Positions 26,292-34,819 of a stretch of DNA of 59,202 nucleotides are shown one piece after another. The first letter of the stretch is position 1. Every line of letters starts with the position of its first letter. A model generated the notes under the pieces. That model was not told where the DNA came from. It ran no database searches and saw only the letters and a list, made by a program, of their open reading frames with translations. This DNA is from an uncultured SAR116 cluster alpha proteobacterium (GTDB lineage: Bacteria; Pseudomonadota; Alphaproteobacteria; Puniceispirillales; Marisalimonadaceae), in NCBI GenBank assembly GCA_902618195.1, contig CACMZO010000004.1, forward strand, positions 1-59,202. Direction: 5' to 3'. Position numbers and translations under genes: made by a program.

Positions 26292-26954
26292 ATGAACCAC
26301 AATAAAAATACAGATAAAAAAGAGGAAGTTAACAATCAAGTAGAAGATGAAAAAACTACTTCAGTTAATAAAGATGATACACAAATTAATGAAAGTGCTT
26401 CTACTGATGAGAAAGATAGTTCAAAAAATGAAGAGGATTTGGATAACGATGAAAATAATTCTCAAGACGAAACTAAAGATTTAAAAGACCAATTATTACG
26501 TTCACTTGCGGAGAATGAAAATCTTCGAAAGAGAACTATAAAAGAAATTGAACAGATAAAAAAATATGGCCATATAAATTTATTAAGGGACTTTCTTAAC
26601 GTTGTTGATAACATGGAACGTGCTGTTAAATCATCCACATCTGAAAACCAGTCTGAAACAGGTGTCAAAAATTTGATTGATGGCATTGAAATAGTATTTA
26701 AAGAAATGAATTCTCTATTAGACAAAAATCAAATTAAAAAAATAGAGCCACTTCATGAAAAATTTGATTATAATTTTCACCAAGCAATGTTTGAAGCACC
26801 ATCTTCAGATTATGAAGAAGGCTTAATAATAGAGGTAATTCAACCTGGTTACGTCTTGCATGATCGTCTGATTAGGCCCGCAATGGTGGGTGTATCAAAA
26901 GGTGAAATGGTTGAAAAAGAAAAAAAAGATGAAAAAGAAGAAAAAGATGAATAA
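26292..26954 (+). CDS. grpE: Nucleotide exchange factor GrpE
   Basis: Exchange factor that releases ADP from DnaK. It has a long acidic and Lys/Ser/Asn-rich N-terminus (about residues 1-60), a coiled-coil region DQLLRSLAENENLRKRTIKEIEQIKKYGHINLLRDFLNVVDNMERA, then the compact beta domain containing MFEAPSSDYEEGLIIEVIQPGYVLHDRLIRPAMVGVSKG. The tail is acidic and repetitive (KEKKDEKEEKDE). 220 residues. It has an AGAGGTG ribosome-binding site. hrcA, usually just upstream between rph and grpE, is absent. Confidence 0.96.
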   Translation: MNHNKNTDKKEEVNNQVEDEKTTSVNKDDTQINESASTDEKDSSKNEEDLDNDENNSQDETKDLKDQLLRSLAENENLRKRTIKEIEQIKKYGHINLLRDFLNVVDNMERAVKSSTSENQSETGVKNLIDGIEIVFKEMNSLLDKNQIKKIEPLHEKFDYNFHQAMFEAPSSDYEEGLIIEVIQPGYVLHDRLIRPAMVGVSKGEMVEKEKKDEKEEKDE

Positions 26955-26967
26955 ATTATATTTTAAT

Positions 26968-26996
26968 CTTGTATATTCAGTTACTTAACCCATATA
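26968..26996 (+). promoter_or_regulatory. Heat-shock (sigma-32 type) promoter of dnaK
   Basis: CTTGTAT at 26968-26974, 13 bp of spacer, and ACCCATATA at 26988-26996. The consensus for the RpoH promoter is CTTGAAA, 11-16 bp, CCCCATNTA; the -10 box differs at one position and the -35 at two. It is 50 bp upstream of the dnaK ATG and in the grpE-dnaK gap, so dnaK-dnaJ-dapB can be transcribed separately from grpE under heat stress. No inverted-repeat CIRCE element (TTAGCACTC type) is seen here. Confidence 0.65.
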
Positions 26997-27046
26997 TCTC
27001 ATTAGTTATTTAATTTATTATTTACAAAGCTTAGGGGAGATCATTT

Positions 27047-28978
27047 ATGTCTAAAGTTATTGGTATTGATTTAGGTACTACCAATTCATGTGTTTCGGTC
27101 ATGGATGGAAAAAATCCAAAAATTATTGAAAATAGTGAAGGTGCTAGAACCACACCATCGATGGTAGCATTTACTGAAGATGAAAAATTAGTTGGGCAAC
27201 CGGCAAAAAGGCAAGCTGTAACAAACCCTGAAAATACACTTTTTGCGATAAAAAGGCTCATAGGTAGAAGATTTGACGGTGAAGCTTCAAAGAAATTTTC
27301 AAAATTAGTTCCTTATAAGATTGTATCAGCTAAAAATGGTGATGCCTGGGTAGACGTAAAAGGTCAAGAATATGCACCATCAGAAATTTCTAGTTTTATA
27401 CTTCGTAAATTAAAAGAAGATGCTGAAGCATATTTGGGAGAAACTGTTGATAAGGCTGTAATTACTGTGCCAGCTTACTTTAATGATGCTCAAAGGCAAG
27501 CTACCAAAGATGCAGGAAAAATAGCTGGGTTAGAAGTTCTAAGAATCATAAATGAACCAACAGCTGCGGCATTAGCTTATGGCTTGGACAAAAAAGAAAG
27601 CGGTACCATAGCTGTTTATGATTTAGGTGGAGGAACTTTTGATGTGTCTATCTTAGAAGTTGGTGACGGTGTTTTTGAAGTAAAGTCAACAAATGGTGAT
27701 ACATTTTTGGGTGGTGAAGATTTTGATCAGAGAATAATCGATTATTTAGCTGACGAGTTTAAAAAAGATGCAGGTATAGATCTTCGTGATGATAAATTAG
27801 CTTTACAAAGAATGAAGGAGGCTGCAGAAAAAGCAAAAATCGAATTATCTAGTTCGGCTCAAACTGAGGTAAATTTGCCATTTATTACTGCAGACGCGTC
27901 AGGTCCTAAACATTTAAATTTAAAAATAACAAGATCTCAATTAGAAAATTTAGTGGATGATTTAATAACAAAAAGTATTAATCCTTGTAAAGAAGCTCTT
28001 AAGGATGCGAGTGTGAATGCAGGTGACATAGACGAAGTTATTTTAGTAGGTGGAATGACTAGAATGCCAAAAATCATTAAAACAGTCACTGATTTCTTTA
28101 AAGCTGAACCTCATAGAGGAGTTAATCCAGATGAAGTTGTTGCCTCTGGAGCGGCAATTCAGGGTGGTGTATTAACAGGTGATGTTAAAGACGTTTTACT
28201 TTTAGACGTAACCCCTCTTTCTCTTGGGATAGAAACTTTAGGTGGTGTCTTTACAAAATTAATTGAAAGAAACACAACCATTCCTACAAAAAAATCGCAA
28301 ACTTTCTCTACCGCTGATGATAATCAATCTGCAGTCACTATAAAAGTTTCTCAAGGTGAGAGACAAATGGCTGTTGATAATAAACTTTTAGGAGAATTTA
28401 ATTTAGAAGGTATAGCTCCAGCTCCTAGAGGAGTCCCTCAAATTGAAGTAACTTTTGATATTGATGCAAATGGAATAGTTAATGTAAGTGCACAAGATAA
28501 AGCTACGGGGAAAGTTCATAATATCACTATTCAAGCTTCAGGCGGACTGGATGAGGCTGAAATTGAAAGAATGGTTAAAGAAGGTGAAGATAATTCTGAA
28601 CAAGATAAATTAAAAAAAGAAGCTGTTGAAGCCAAAAATCAAGCTGAATCTTTAGTACATAGTGCAGACAAAACTCTAGCTGATCTAGGCGAAAAAGCTG
28701 ATGAAAAAATGAAAAAAGATGTAGAAGATTGTTTAGCAGAATTAAAATCAGCATTAGAGAGTGAAAATGTTGAAGATATAAAAGTGAAGACATCCGAGTT
28801 ATCGAATGCACTGATGAAATTAGGTGAAGTTGCTTATAAAAATAGTGAAAATGCCGCTGAGAATAATGCTTCGAATTCAAGTGAAGAAATAAATAAAGAT
28901 GATAAAAATAATGAAGATGTTGTTGATGCAGATTTCGAAGAAGTAAAGCCTGACGACGATAAGAAAAACGCTTCTTAG
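27047..28978 (+). CDS. dnaK: Chaperone protein DnaK (Hsp70)
   Basis: ATP-driven chaperone that binds unfolded polypeptides and works with DnaJ and GrpE. The N-terminus is [17 protein letters not shown]. ATPase signatures [31 protein letters not shown] and [17 protein letters not shown] are present, along with [11 protein letters not shown]. The substrate-binding domain contains [17 protein letters not shown] and VSQGER. The acidic C-terminal tail ends in [14 protein letters not shown], the usual form. 643 residues. A strong AGGGGAGA ribosome-binding site precedes the ATG. Confidence 0.98.
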   Translation: MSKVIGIDLGTTNSCVSVMDGKNPKIIENSEGARTTPSMVAFTEDEKLVGQPAKRQAVTNPENTLFAIKRLIGRRFDGEASKKFSKLVPYKIVSAKNGDAWVDVKGQEYAPSEISSFILRKLKEDAEAYLGETVDKAVITVPAYFNDAQRQATKDAGKIAGLEVLRIINEPTAAALAYGLDKKESGTIAVYDLGGGTFDVSILEVGDGVFEVKSTNGDTFLGGEDFDQRIIDYLADEFKKDAGIDLRDDKLALQRMKEAAEKAKIELSSSAQTEVNLPFITADASGPKHLNLKITRSQLENLVDDLITKSINPCKEALKDASVNAGDIDEVILVGGMTRMPKIIKTVTDFFKAEPHRGVNPDEVVASGAAIQGGVLTGDVKDVLLLDVTPLSLGIETLGGVFTKLIERNTTIPTKKSQTFSTADDNQSAVTIKVSQGERQMAVDNKLLGEFNLEGIAPAPRGVPQIEVTFDIDANGIVNVSAQDKATGKVHNITIQASGGLDEAEIERMVKEGEDNSEQDKLKKEAVEAKNQAESLVHSADKTLADLGEKADEKMKKDVEDCLAELKSALESENVEDIKVKTSELSNALMKLGEVAYKNSENAAENNASNSSEEINKDDKNNEDVVDADFEEVKPDDDKKNAS

Positions 28979-28992
28979 CTCTTTATTAAATA

Positions 28993-30099
28993 ATGCCAAA
29001 AGATTATTATGATATTCTAAATGTTTCTAAGAGTGCATCTGATTCAGATATAAAATCAGCTTATAGAAAGCTCGCAATGAAATATCATCCTGATAGAAAT
29101 CCAAATGATAAAGCAGCTGAAAATAAATTTAAAGAAGTTAGTGAGGCTTACGATGTTTTAAAAGATAGCCAAAAAAGGTCTGCTTATGACCAATTTGGAC
29201 ATTCTGCATTTACCAGCTCAAATGGAGGTCAAGGTCAAGGTCAAGGTCAAGGTTTTGGTGGTTTTTCAGGTGGCTTTTCTGATATTTTTGAAGATATGTT
29301 TGGAATGGGAAGAGAGCAAAATAAACAAGGACCATCTTCCGGATCTGATCTTAGATATGATCTTTCTGTATCACTTGAACAAGCTTTTAAAGGTGATCAA
29401 GTAGAGATTTCATTAAATTTGCCGGCTCAATGTGACACTTGTGAAGGTTCTGGAGCTAGCAAAGGTTCTAGACCTGAATCATGTAATCAATGTGGTGGAT
29501 ATGGAAAAGTTAGAGCTCAACAGGGTTTTTTTACTATAGAAAGAACTTGCCCAAAATGCTCAGGTGTTGGAGAAATTATTAGCAATCCTTGTTCGAGATG
29601 TGGAGGTCAAGGAAGAATAAATAAAAACAAAAAATTATCAGTAAATGTTCCACCTGGAGTTGACAATGGAACAAGAATAAGATTAGCAGGTGAAGGTGAG
29701 GCTGGACAAAGAGGTGCGGATCCAGGTGATTTGTATATATTTATAGATGTCAAAACACATAAATTTTTTGAGAGAGATGGTAGAGATATTTTTATACAAG
29801 TTCCAGTTTCAACATTAGATGCAATTTTAGGATGTGAAATTTTTGTGCCATGTATAGATGGAAAAAAAGCTAAACTATCAATAACTTCTGGAACTCAAAC
29901 TGGAACTAGATTAAGAATGAAAGGGAAGGGAATGCCTTCGTTAAGAGGTGGGTCTAATGGTGACCAATATGTAGAAATTGTATTGGAAACTCCAGTTAAT
30001 ATATCAAAAAAACAACAAGACTTAATAAAAGAATTTATAAATTTAGGATCTGAGAAAAATATACCAAAAACTGCTAAATTTAATAGAATTACTTTTTAA
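28993..30099 (+). CDS. dnaJ: Chaperone protein DnaJ (Hsp40)
   Basis: Co-chaperone that delivers substrate to DnaK. The J domain has HPD at residues 32-34 and ends about residue 70. The Gly/Phe-rich region contains a four-fold Gly-Gln repeat (from DNA repeat GGTCAA x4, 29227-29250). The zinc-finger domain has four CXXCXGXG motifs: [24 protein letters not shown] and CSRCGGQG. The C-terminal substrate-binding domain contains [20 protein letters not shown]. 368 residues. Fifteen bases separate it from dnaK. Confidence 0.98.
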   Translation: MPKDYYDILNVSKSASDSDIKSAYRKLAMKYHPDRNPNDKAAENKFKEVSEAYDVLKDSQKRSAYDQFGHSAFTSSNGGQGQGQGQGFGGFSGGFSDIFEDMFGMGREQNKQGPSSGSDLRYDLSVSLEQAFKGDQVEISLNLPAQCDTCEGSGASKGSRPESCNQCGGYGKVRAQQGFFTIERTCPKCSGVGEIISNPCSRCGGQGRINKNKKLSVNVPPGVDNGTRIRLAGEGEAGQRGADPGDLYIFIDVKTHKFFERDGRDIFIQVPVSTLDAILGCEIFVPCIDGKKAKLSITSGTQTGTRLRMKGKGMPSLRGGSNGDQYVEIVLETPVNISKKQQDLIKEFINLGSEKNIPKTAKFNRITF

Positions 30100-30109
30100 T
30101 AGGAAATTT

Positions 30110-30910
30110 ATGTCTGCAAAAATCTCAATACCAGGTGGAAATGGCAGAATGGGTAAAACCCTAATAAAAGAGATTATTGAAAATCAAAACTTAGAATTGG
30201 CAAACTCTTATTGTCTTCCAAATGAAAAAGAAAAAGGGCTAGATTTAGGCACATTAGTAGGACATAACCCTATAGACAAAGTATTGACTGATAATTTTTC
30301 GAGTATATTTGAAGACACTGATGTAATAATTGATTTTACTGTTCCAGAAGCTTCTATCTTGCACGTTGAAAAAGCAGCTACTCATGAAATTCCGATTGTT
30401 ATTGGAACAACAGGGTTCAGCGACGATCAATTTGATAAAATGAAATCATTTTCTAATAAAATACCAATAGTATATTCAGCAAATTTTTCAGTTGGAATAA
30501 CAATAATGAAAAAGCTAATAAATGATGCAACTAAAAATTTAGGTTCTGATTGGGAAATTGAGATTTTTGAAGCTCACCATAATAAAAAAGTAGACTCACC
30601 ATCAGGTACTGCTCTTCTTTTAGGTTCTGCAGCTGCTAAAGCGAGGGGCAAAAATTTAGATGACATAAAACAATTGTCCCGTGAAGGCATAATTGGAAAA
30701 AGAAAAAAAGATGAAATTGGTTTTTCTGTAGTTCGTGGGGGCAACGTAGTTGGAGAACATTCAATAAAATATTTTAGTGGGGATGAAAAATTAGAAATTA
30801 ATCATGTAGCTAACGATAGATCAATCTTTGCAAAAGGCGCAATTAGATCTGCGATATGGACATTAAATCAGAAACCAGGGTTTTTTACTTTGGATCATGT
30901 ATTAAAGTAA
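30110..30910 (+). CDS. dapB: 4-hydroxy-tetrahydrodipicolinate reductase
   Basis: NAD(P)H-dependent enzyme in lysine and diaminopimelate synthesis. The nucleotide-binding loop is GGNGRMGKT at residues 9-17 (IPGGNGRMG in place of the more usual IAGAAGRMG). DFTVPEASI, IGTTGF, SANFSVGI and the catalytic EAHHNKKVDSPSGTAL are present. 266 residues. It follows dnaJ after 10 bp, a conserved dnaK-dnaJ-dapB order in alphaproteobacteria. Its 3' end overlaps the next gene by 26 nt on the other strand. Confidence 0.95.
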   Translation: MSAKISIPGGNGRMGKTLIKEIIENQNLELANSYCLPNEKEKGLDLGTLVGHNPIDKVLTDNFSSIFEDTDVIIDFTVPEASILHVEKAATHEIPIVIGTTGFSDDQFDKMKSFSNKIPIVYSANFSVGITIMKKLINDATKNLGSDWEIEIFEAHHNKKVDSPSGTALLLGSAAAKARGKNLDDIKQLSREGIIGKRKKDEIGFSVVRGGNVVGEHSIKYFSGDEKLEINHVANDRSIFAKGAIRSAIWTLNQKPGFFTLDHVLK

Positions 30911-31436
30911 ATTTATCATTTAACTCTTCAACACATTTGTTTTTATCTAACTTGGATAGGATAGTTGGAGGTCTAATATCAAAGTGTTTAAATATATAAG
31001 TTTTATCTTTATCTAAAAAGAACAAATCTAAATGGCAAGATTTTAGGTGGAATTGAAAGTTTTTAATTTTACCATGTTTTATTATTAAGCTTGCGCTATT
31101 AAAAATTTTTAAAATGTTATATTTTTGAAAGCCAATTTTTTGTTCCAGTAGTTTTTCATATGATGAGAGATTCAACAACACAGGTTTATTAATTACTTCA
31201 TTTTTATTATTAATCTTACTCTTTTTCAAACTATTTAACACAGGAGTGCTTTTTTTATTTTCCTTTTGTATTATTTTTGATTCTTTTAACACTTTTTTAT
31301 TATCTTTTTGTATTATTTTTGTTTCGTTTAACGAAGAAAAAAAAGCTTTGCTTGATGAGAAATCTATTTGATTATGCCTAGCACACCCAGTCATGATTAT
31401 TGAAAATAATAAAACTAATAAAAAATACTTTTTCAT
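30885..31436 (-). CDS. Small lipoprotein of unknown function with 14-residue repeat
   Basis: The signal peptide ends in IMTGC (Cys18). The N-terminal half is Lys/Asn/Ser-rich and holds two tandem 14-residue units starting ETKIIQK and ESKIIQK (residues 38-65), i.e. a 42-bp repeat in the DNA at 31242-31325. The second half (about residues 88-165) reads like the small alphaproteobacterial lipoprotein domain with LLEQKIGFQKYNILKIF, then QFHLKSCHLDLFFL, resembling the pattern L-x-L-x..G-x-P / W-Q-Y..C-x-L-D-x-F-L; that match is from memory and weak. No confident family. Convergent with dapB (26-nt overlap). Confidence 0.6.
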   Translation of the reverse strand: MKKYFLLVLLFSIIMTGCARHNQIDFSSSKAFFSSLNETKIIQKDNKKVLKESKIIQKENKKSTPVLNSLKKSKINNKNEVINKPVLLNLSSYEKLLEQKIGFQKYNILKIFNSASLIIKHGKIKNFQFHLKSCHLDLFFLDKDKTYIFKHFDIRPPTILSKLDKNKCVEELNDKFTLIHDPK

Positions 31437-31485
31437 CTTTAGATTAATAGTTGCAGTATAAGAAATAGTCCACTACTTTAATTTT

Positions 31486-32454
31486 ATGACAGCCCCTTTT
31501 TTAATATGCGTCGGTAATGCTATCGTAGACATTCTTGTAAAAGTAGATGATTCTTTCTTAAAATCAAATGATTTAACTAAAGGCTCAATGTCTTTAGTTA
31601 ACAATGAAGAATTCGATAATATATTTTCAAAAATAAGTGAGTATAAAATAGAATCTGGAGGAAGTGCTGCAAATACTGCTGTTGGATACTCGTCTTTTGG
31701 TGGAAATTCAATCTTTTTTGGTTCTATAGGTAAAGATAATTTTGGGTTAAGTTTTCAAAAGGATTTTAATGATATAGGAATACAATTTTTATCAAGTGAA
31801 GATAACTTATTAAATGCAAAAACATCAAAAAGTTTAGTATTAATTTCACAAGATGGTGAAAGAACAATGTGTACATTCTTAGATGCAAGCACTTCATTGT
31901 CGTTAAAAAATTTTAACCAATCTATATTTAAAAATAATAATATTTTATATCTCGAAGGTTATTTATTTGACAAAATTCAAACTAAACAAGCAATGATAGA
32001 TCTTTGTAAAATTGCGCAGCAAAAAAACTCTCTTATATGTTTGTCTTTATCAGATAGCTTTTGTGTTGAGAGACATAAAGATGAATTTATTTCATTAATA
32101 AAAAATTATGTAAATATCTTATTTGGAAATGATCAAGAGATAGAAGCTCTTTTAAATGGACAAGAACAAGAAAATATAAATTCTTTAGTAGAAATTGCTG
32201 TAGTTACTAATGGCCCAAAAGGAGCAAATATATTTAAAGCAAATGATTCAATATTTATTCCTCCTATAAATGGATTAGATGTCCTGGACACAACTGGAGC
32301 AGGTGACTTATTTGCCGCAGGATTTTTGTTTGGATTTTCAAAAAAATTAACATTAGATGATTGTGGAAAACTTGCCACTAAAAGTGCTTCACACATAATA
32401 AAGCAATATGGCGCAAGGCCAGTTGAAAGTTTATCAAAGTTGCTAATTACTTAA
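31486..32454 (+). CDS. PfkB-family carbohydrate/adenosine kinase
   Basis: Ribokinase-fold sugar or nucleoside kinase, probably an adenosine kinase-like enzyme. The N-terminus FLICVGNAIVDILVKVDD is typical. PfkB signature 1 is in ESGGSAANTAVGYSSFGG (about residues 55-72). Signature 2 is DTTGAGDLFAAGFLFG, with the catalytic Asp in TGAGD. VVTNGPKGANIF is the nucleotide-binding strand. 322 residues. Substrate cannot be set from sequence. It is convergent with maeB (4-nt overlap), 49 bp from the divergent lipoprotein. Confidence 0.9.
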   Translation: MTAPFLICVGNAIVDILVKVDDSFLKSNDLTKGSMSLVNNEEFDNIFSKISEYKIESGGSAANTAVGYSSFGGNSIFFGSIGKDNFGLSFQKDFNDIGIQFLSSEDNLLNAKTSKSLVLISQDGERTMCTFLDASTSLSLKNFNQSIFKNNNILYLEGYLFDKIQTKQAMIDLCKIAQQKNSLICLSLSDSFCVERHKDEFISLIKNYVNILFGNDQEIEALLNGQEQENINSLVEIAVVTNGPKGANIFKANDSIFIPPINGLDVLDTTGAGDLFAAGFLFGFSKKLTLDDCGKLATKSASHIIKQYGARPVESLSKLLIT

Positions 32455-34712
32455 AGTGAATTATACGTTGAAATACATGCTGAATTAACGATATCTGAAA
32501 CAGAAGCGCCCATTTGTACAATTTGAAAAGGATTAGTACCTCCAATCATTATTGGTCCAATTACAGATAAATTTTCCATTTTTTGTAAAAGTTTAAATGA
32601 AATATTTGCCGAGTAAAGATCAGGCATAATTAATACATTTGCTGGACCGGATAATTTACAAAAGGGGTAATTTTCTTTGATTAAATTGTAATCAAGCGCA
32701 ACTTCAGCTGTCATTTCACCATCAAACTCAAATGAAACTTTCTTATGTTCCAATATTTTAAGACATTCATTAATTGTTTGAGTGTTTGATCCAGGAGGAT
32801 TTCCAAAATTAGAGTACGACAAAATAGCAACTTTAGGAGTATATCCTAATTTTTGTGCATTTTGTGCGACGCCAATCGCAATGTTAGCTAATTCAATACT
32901 AGATGGTTTTTGATGGATGTTTACATCACCAATAAAAATTGTTTTTTGTTTAGAGACAACAATTGACATTGACAAATACTCACTTTTTTCCATAGATTCT
33001 ATTACTTTTGTAATATCATCAAAACACCTGTTAAAAGGTCTTGTGAAACCTGTTACCATTGCGTCTGCATCTTTTGAAGCAACCATGGATGCTGCAAAAA
33101 CATTTCTGTCCTGATTAACTAATTTTTGACAATCCCTTCGAAGATGGCCTTTTCTATGAAGGAGTGAATACAAGGTATCGATGTATTGTTCGTTTTTATT
33201 GCTTATTCTAGCATTGAAGATTTTCAGATTTTCAACACCATCTAAATTTAATTTTTCCATGTTCTCTTTAATGATTGTTTCTCTGCCAATTAATATTGGA
33301 AGCCCAAAACCTGAATTGTAAAATGAAAGAGCTGCACGAATTACATTTTCAGATTCTCCCTCAGCAAATACAACTTTCTTCTTTTTATTGGTAATAGTTC
33401 TTTTAATTGGCTCTAAAATTGATGCTATAGGATTAATTCTTTGTGTTAATTCACTTTTGTATTTATCAAAAGACTCTACTTTTTTTTGAGCAACACCACT
33501 ATCTAATGCAGCTTTTGCAACTGCAAAAGAAACTCTTGATATAAGCCTTGGATCAAAAGGTGCAGGAATTATATAATCTTTTCCATAATGAAGATTCTGA
33601 CCACTATAAGCTTTGTTCACCTCATCTGGAACATCCTCTCTAGCTAATTTTGCTATAGCATCTGCTGCAGCGATTTTCATTTCTTCATTTATTTTTAATG
33701 CCCTGACGTCCAAAGCACCTCTAAATATATACGGAAAACCAAGAACGTTATTTACTTGATTAGGATAGTCAGATCTTCCTGTTGCAATTATAGCATCATC
33801 TCTTACTTCTTTGATTTCCTCAGGCATAATTTCTGGAGTTGGATTTGCCATTGCAAATATTATAGGATTTTTAGCCATTGATTTGACCATTTTTTTGTTA
33901 ACGGCTCCCTCTACTGATAAACCTAAAAATGCATCTGCATCTATTAATGCATCTGCAAGGGAACGAGCTTTTGTATTAATTGCGTGCGCAGATTTCCATT
34001 GATTCATATTTGAAACACGTCCTCGATATATTACACCTTGTCTATCAACCAAAATTACATTGTCATTTCTTGCACCCATTGCCTTAATCAATTCAACACA
34101 TGCTATAGAAGCTGCACCCGCGCCATTTACAACAAATTTGGTATCTTGTATTTTTCTTTGGGTTAGATCTAATGCATTAATTATCCCTGCAGCTGTTATT
34201 ATTGCAGTTCCATGTTGATCATCATGGAAGACTGGAATATTTAATTTTTCTTTTAGTTTTTCTTCTATAATAAAACAATCTGGAGCCTTTATATCTTCTA
34301 GATTTATTCCTCCAAAACTAGGTTCTAGATTTGCCACAGTTTCTACAAATTTATCTATATCATCTGTATTCACTTCTAGATCAATTGAGTCTACATCAGC
34401 AAATTTTTTGAATAAAACAGACTTACCTTCCATTACTGGTTTGGAAGCCAAGGCTCCGATATTACCAAGTCCTAAAACTGCAGTGCCGTTAGATATTACA
34501 GCAACTAAATTTCCTTTTGTGGTATAATCATACGCCGTTTCAGGCTTCTTTTCTATTTCTAAACAAGGTACAGCAACCCCTGGAGAGTATGCTAATGATA
34601 GATCTTGAGCGCTATTTAATTGTGTCGAAGGAATAATCTCTAATTTACCAGGCTTTCCATTTTTATGATAATCTAAGGCGTCTTTCTTTTGATTTAAATT
34701 TTCGCCCGACAT
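32451..34712 (-). CDS. maeB: NADP-dependent malic enzyme with C-terminal phosphotransacetylase-like domain
   Basis: Decarboxylates malate to pyruvate. The malic domain has YSPGVAVPCLEI, DYTTKGNLVAVISNGTAVLGLGNIG and FHDDQHGTAII. The NAD(P)-binding domain follows (FVVNGAGAASIACV) with MANPTPEIMPEE. After about residue 430 comes a phosphate acetyl/butyryltransferase-like domain (VVFAEGESENVIRAA, MVTGFTRPF). In this fused family that domain regulates activity or oligomer form and is thought to be catalytically inactive. 753 residues is normal for MaeB. Divergent from mutS. Confidence 0.95.
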   Translation of the reverse strand: MSGENLNQKKDALDYHKNGKPGKLEIIPSTQLNSAQDLSLAYSPGVAVPCLEIEKKPETAYDYTTKGNLVAVISNGTAVLGLGNIGALASKPVMEGKSVLFKKFADVDSIDLEVNTDDIDKFVETVANLEPSFGGINLEDIKAPDCFIIEEKLKEKLNIPVFHDDQHGTAIITAAGIINALDLTQRKIQDTKFVVNGAGAASIACVELIKAMGARNDNVILVDRQGVIYRGRVSNMNQWKSAHAINTKARSLADALIDADAFLGLSVEGAVNKKMVKSMAKNPIIFAMANPTPEIMPEEIKEVRDDAIIATGRSDYPNQVNNVLGFPYIFRGALDVRALKINEEMKIAAADAIAKLAREDVPDEVNKAYSGQNLHYGKDYIIPAPFDPRLISRVSFAVAKAALDSGVAQKKVESFDKYKSELTQRINPIASILEPIKRTITNKKKKVVFAEGESENVIRAALSFYNSGFGLPILIGRETIIKENMEKLNLDGVENLKIFNARISNKNEQYIDTLYSLLHRKGHLRRDCQKLVNQDRNVFAASMVASKDADAMVTGFTRPFNRCFDDITKVIESMEKSEYLSMSIVVSKQKTIFIGDVNIHQKPSSIELANIAIGVAQNAQKLGYTPKVAILSYSNFGNPPGSNTQTINECLKILEHKKVSFEFDGEMTAEVALDYNLIKENYPFCKLSGPANVLIMPDLYSANISFKLLQKMENLSVIGPIMIGGTNPFQIVQMGASVSDIVNSACISTYNSL

Positions 34713-34758
34713 AAAAGATCTCCTTTAATTAATATAAAAAATAAAATAAAATCTTAAT

Positions 34759-34778
34759 ATGATTTAGTTTAAAATCAT
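34759..34778. promoter_or_regulatory. Palindrome in the maeB / mutS divergent gap
   Basis: ATGATTTAGTTTAAAATCAT has 7-bp inverted arms around a 6-bp spacer. It lies centrally in the 107-bp gap between divergent maeB and mutS. It could be an operator, but A/T-rich symmetry of this length is expected now and then by chance. No other feature was seen in this gap. Confidence 0.3.
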
Positions 34779-34819
34779 ACAAATAAATTGTTTTTAATAC
34801 ATTTTGATTAGGGTTAGTT

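Noticed and set aside
26204-26335. N-terminal extension of RNase PH by 44 hydrophobic residues
   Set aside because: The family starts at MNFKRVSRKK (ATG 26203); the extra residues resemble translated leader DNA and would overlap the grpE leader on the other strand.
28575-28880. Minus-strand frame in the dnaK tail
   Set aside because: Its His/Leu/Ser-rich sequence mirrors the acidic DnaK C-terminus; no support of its own.
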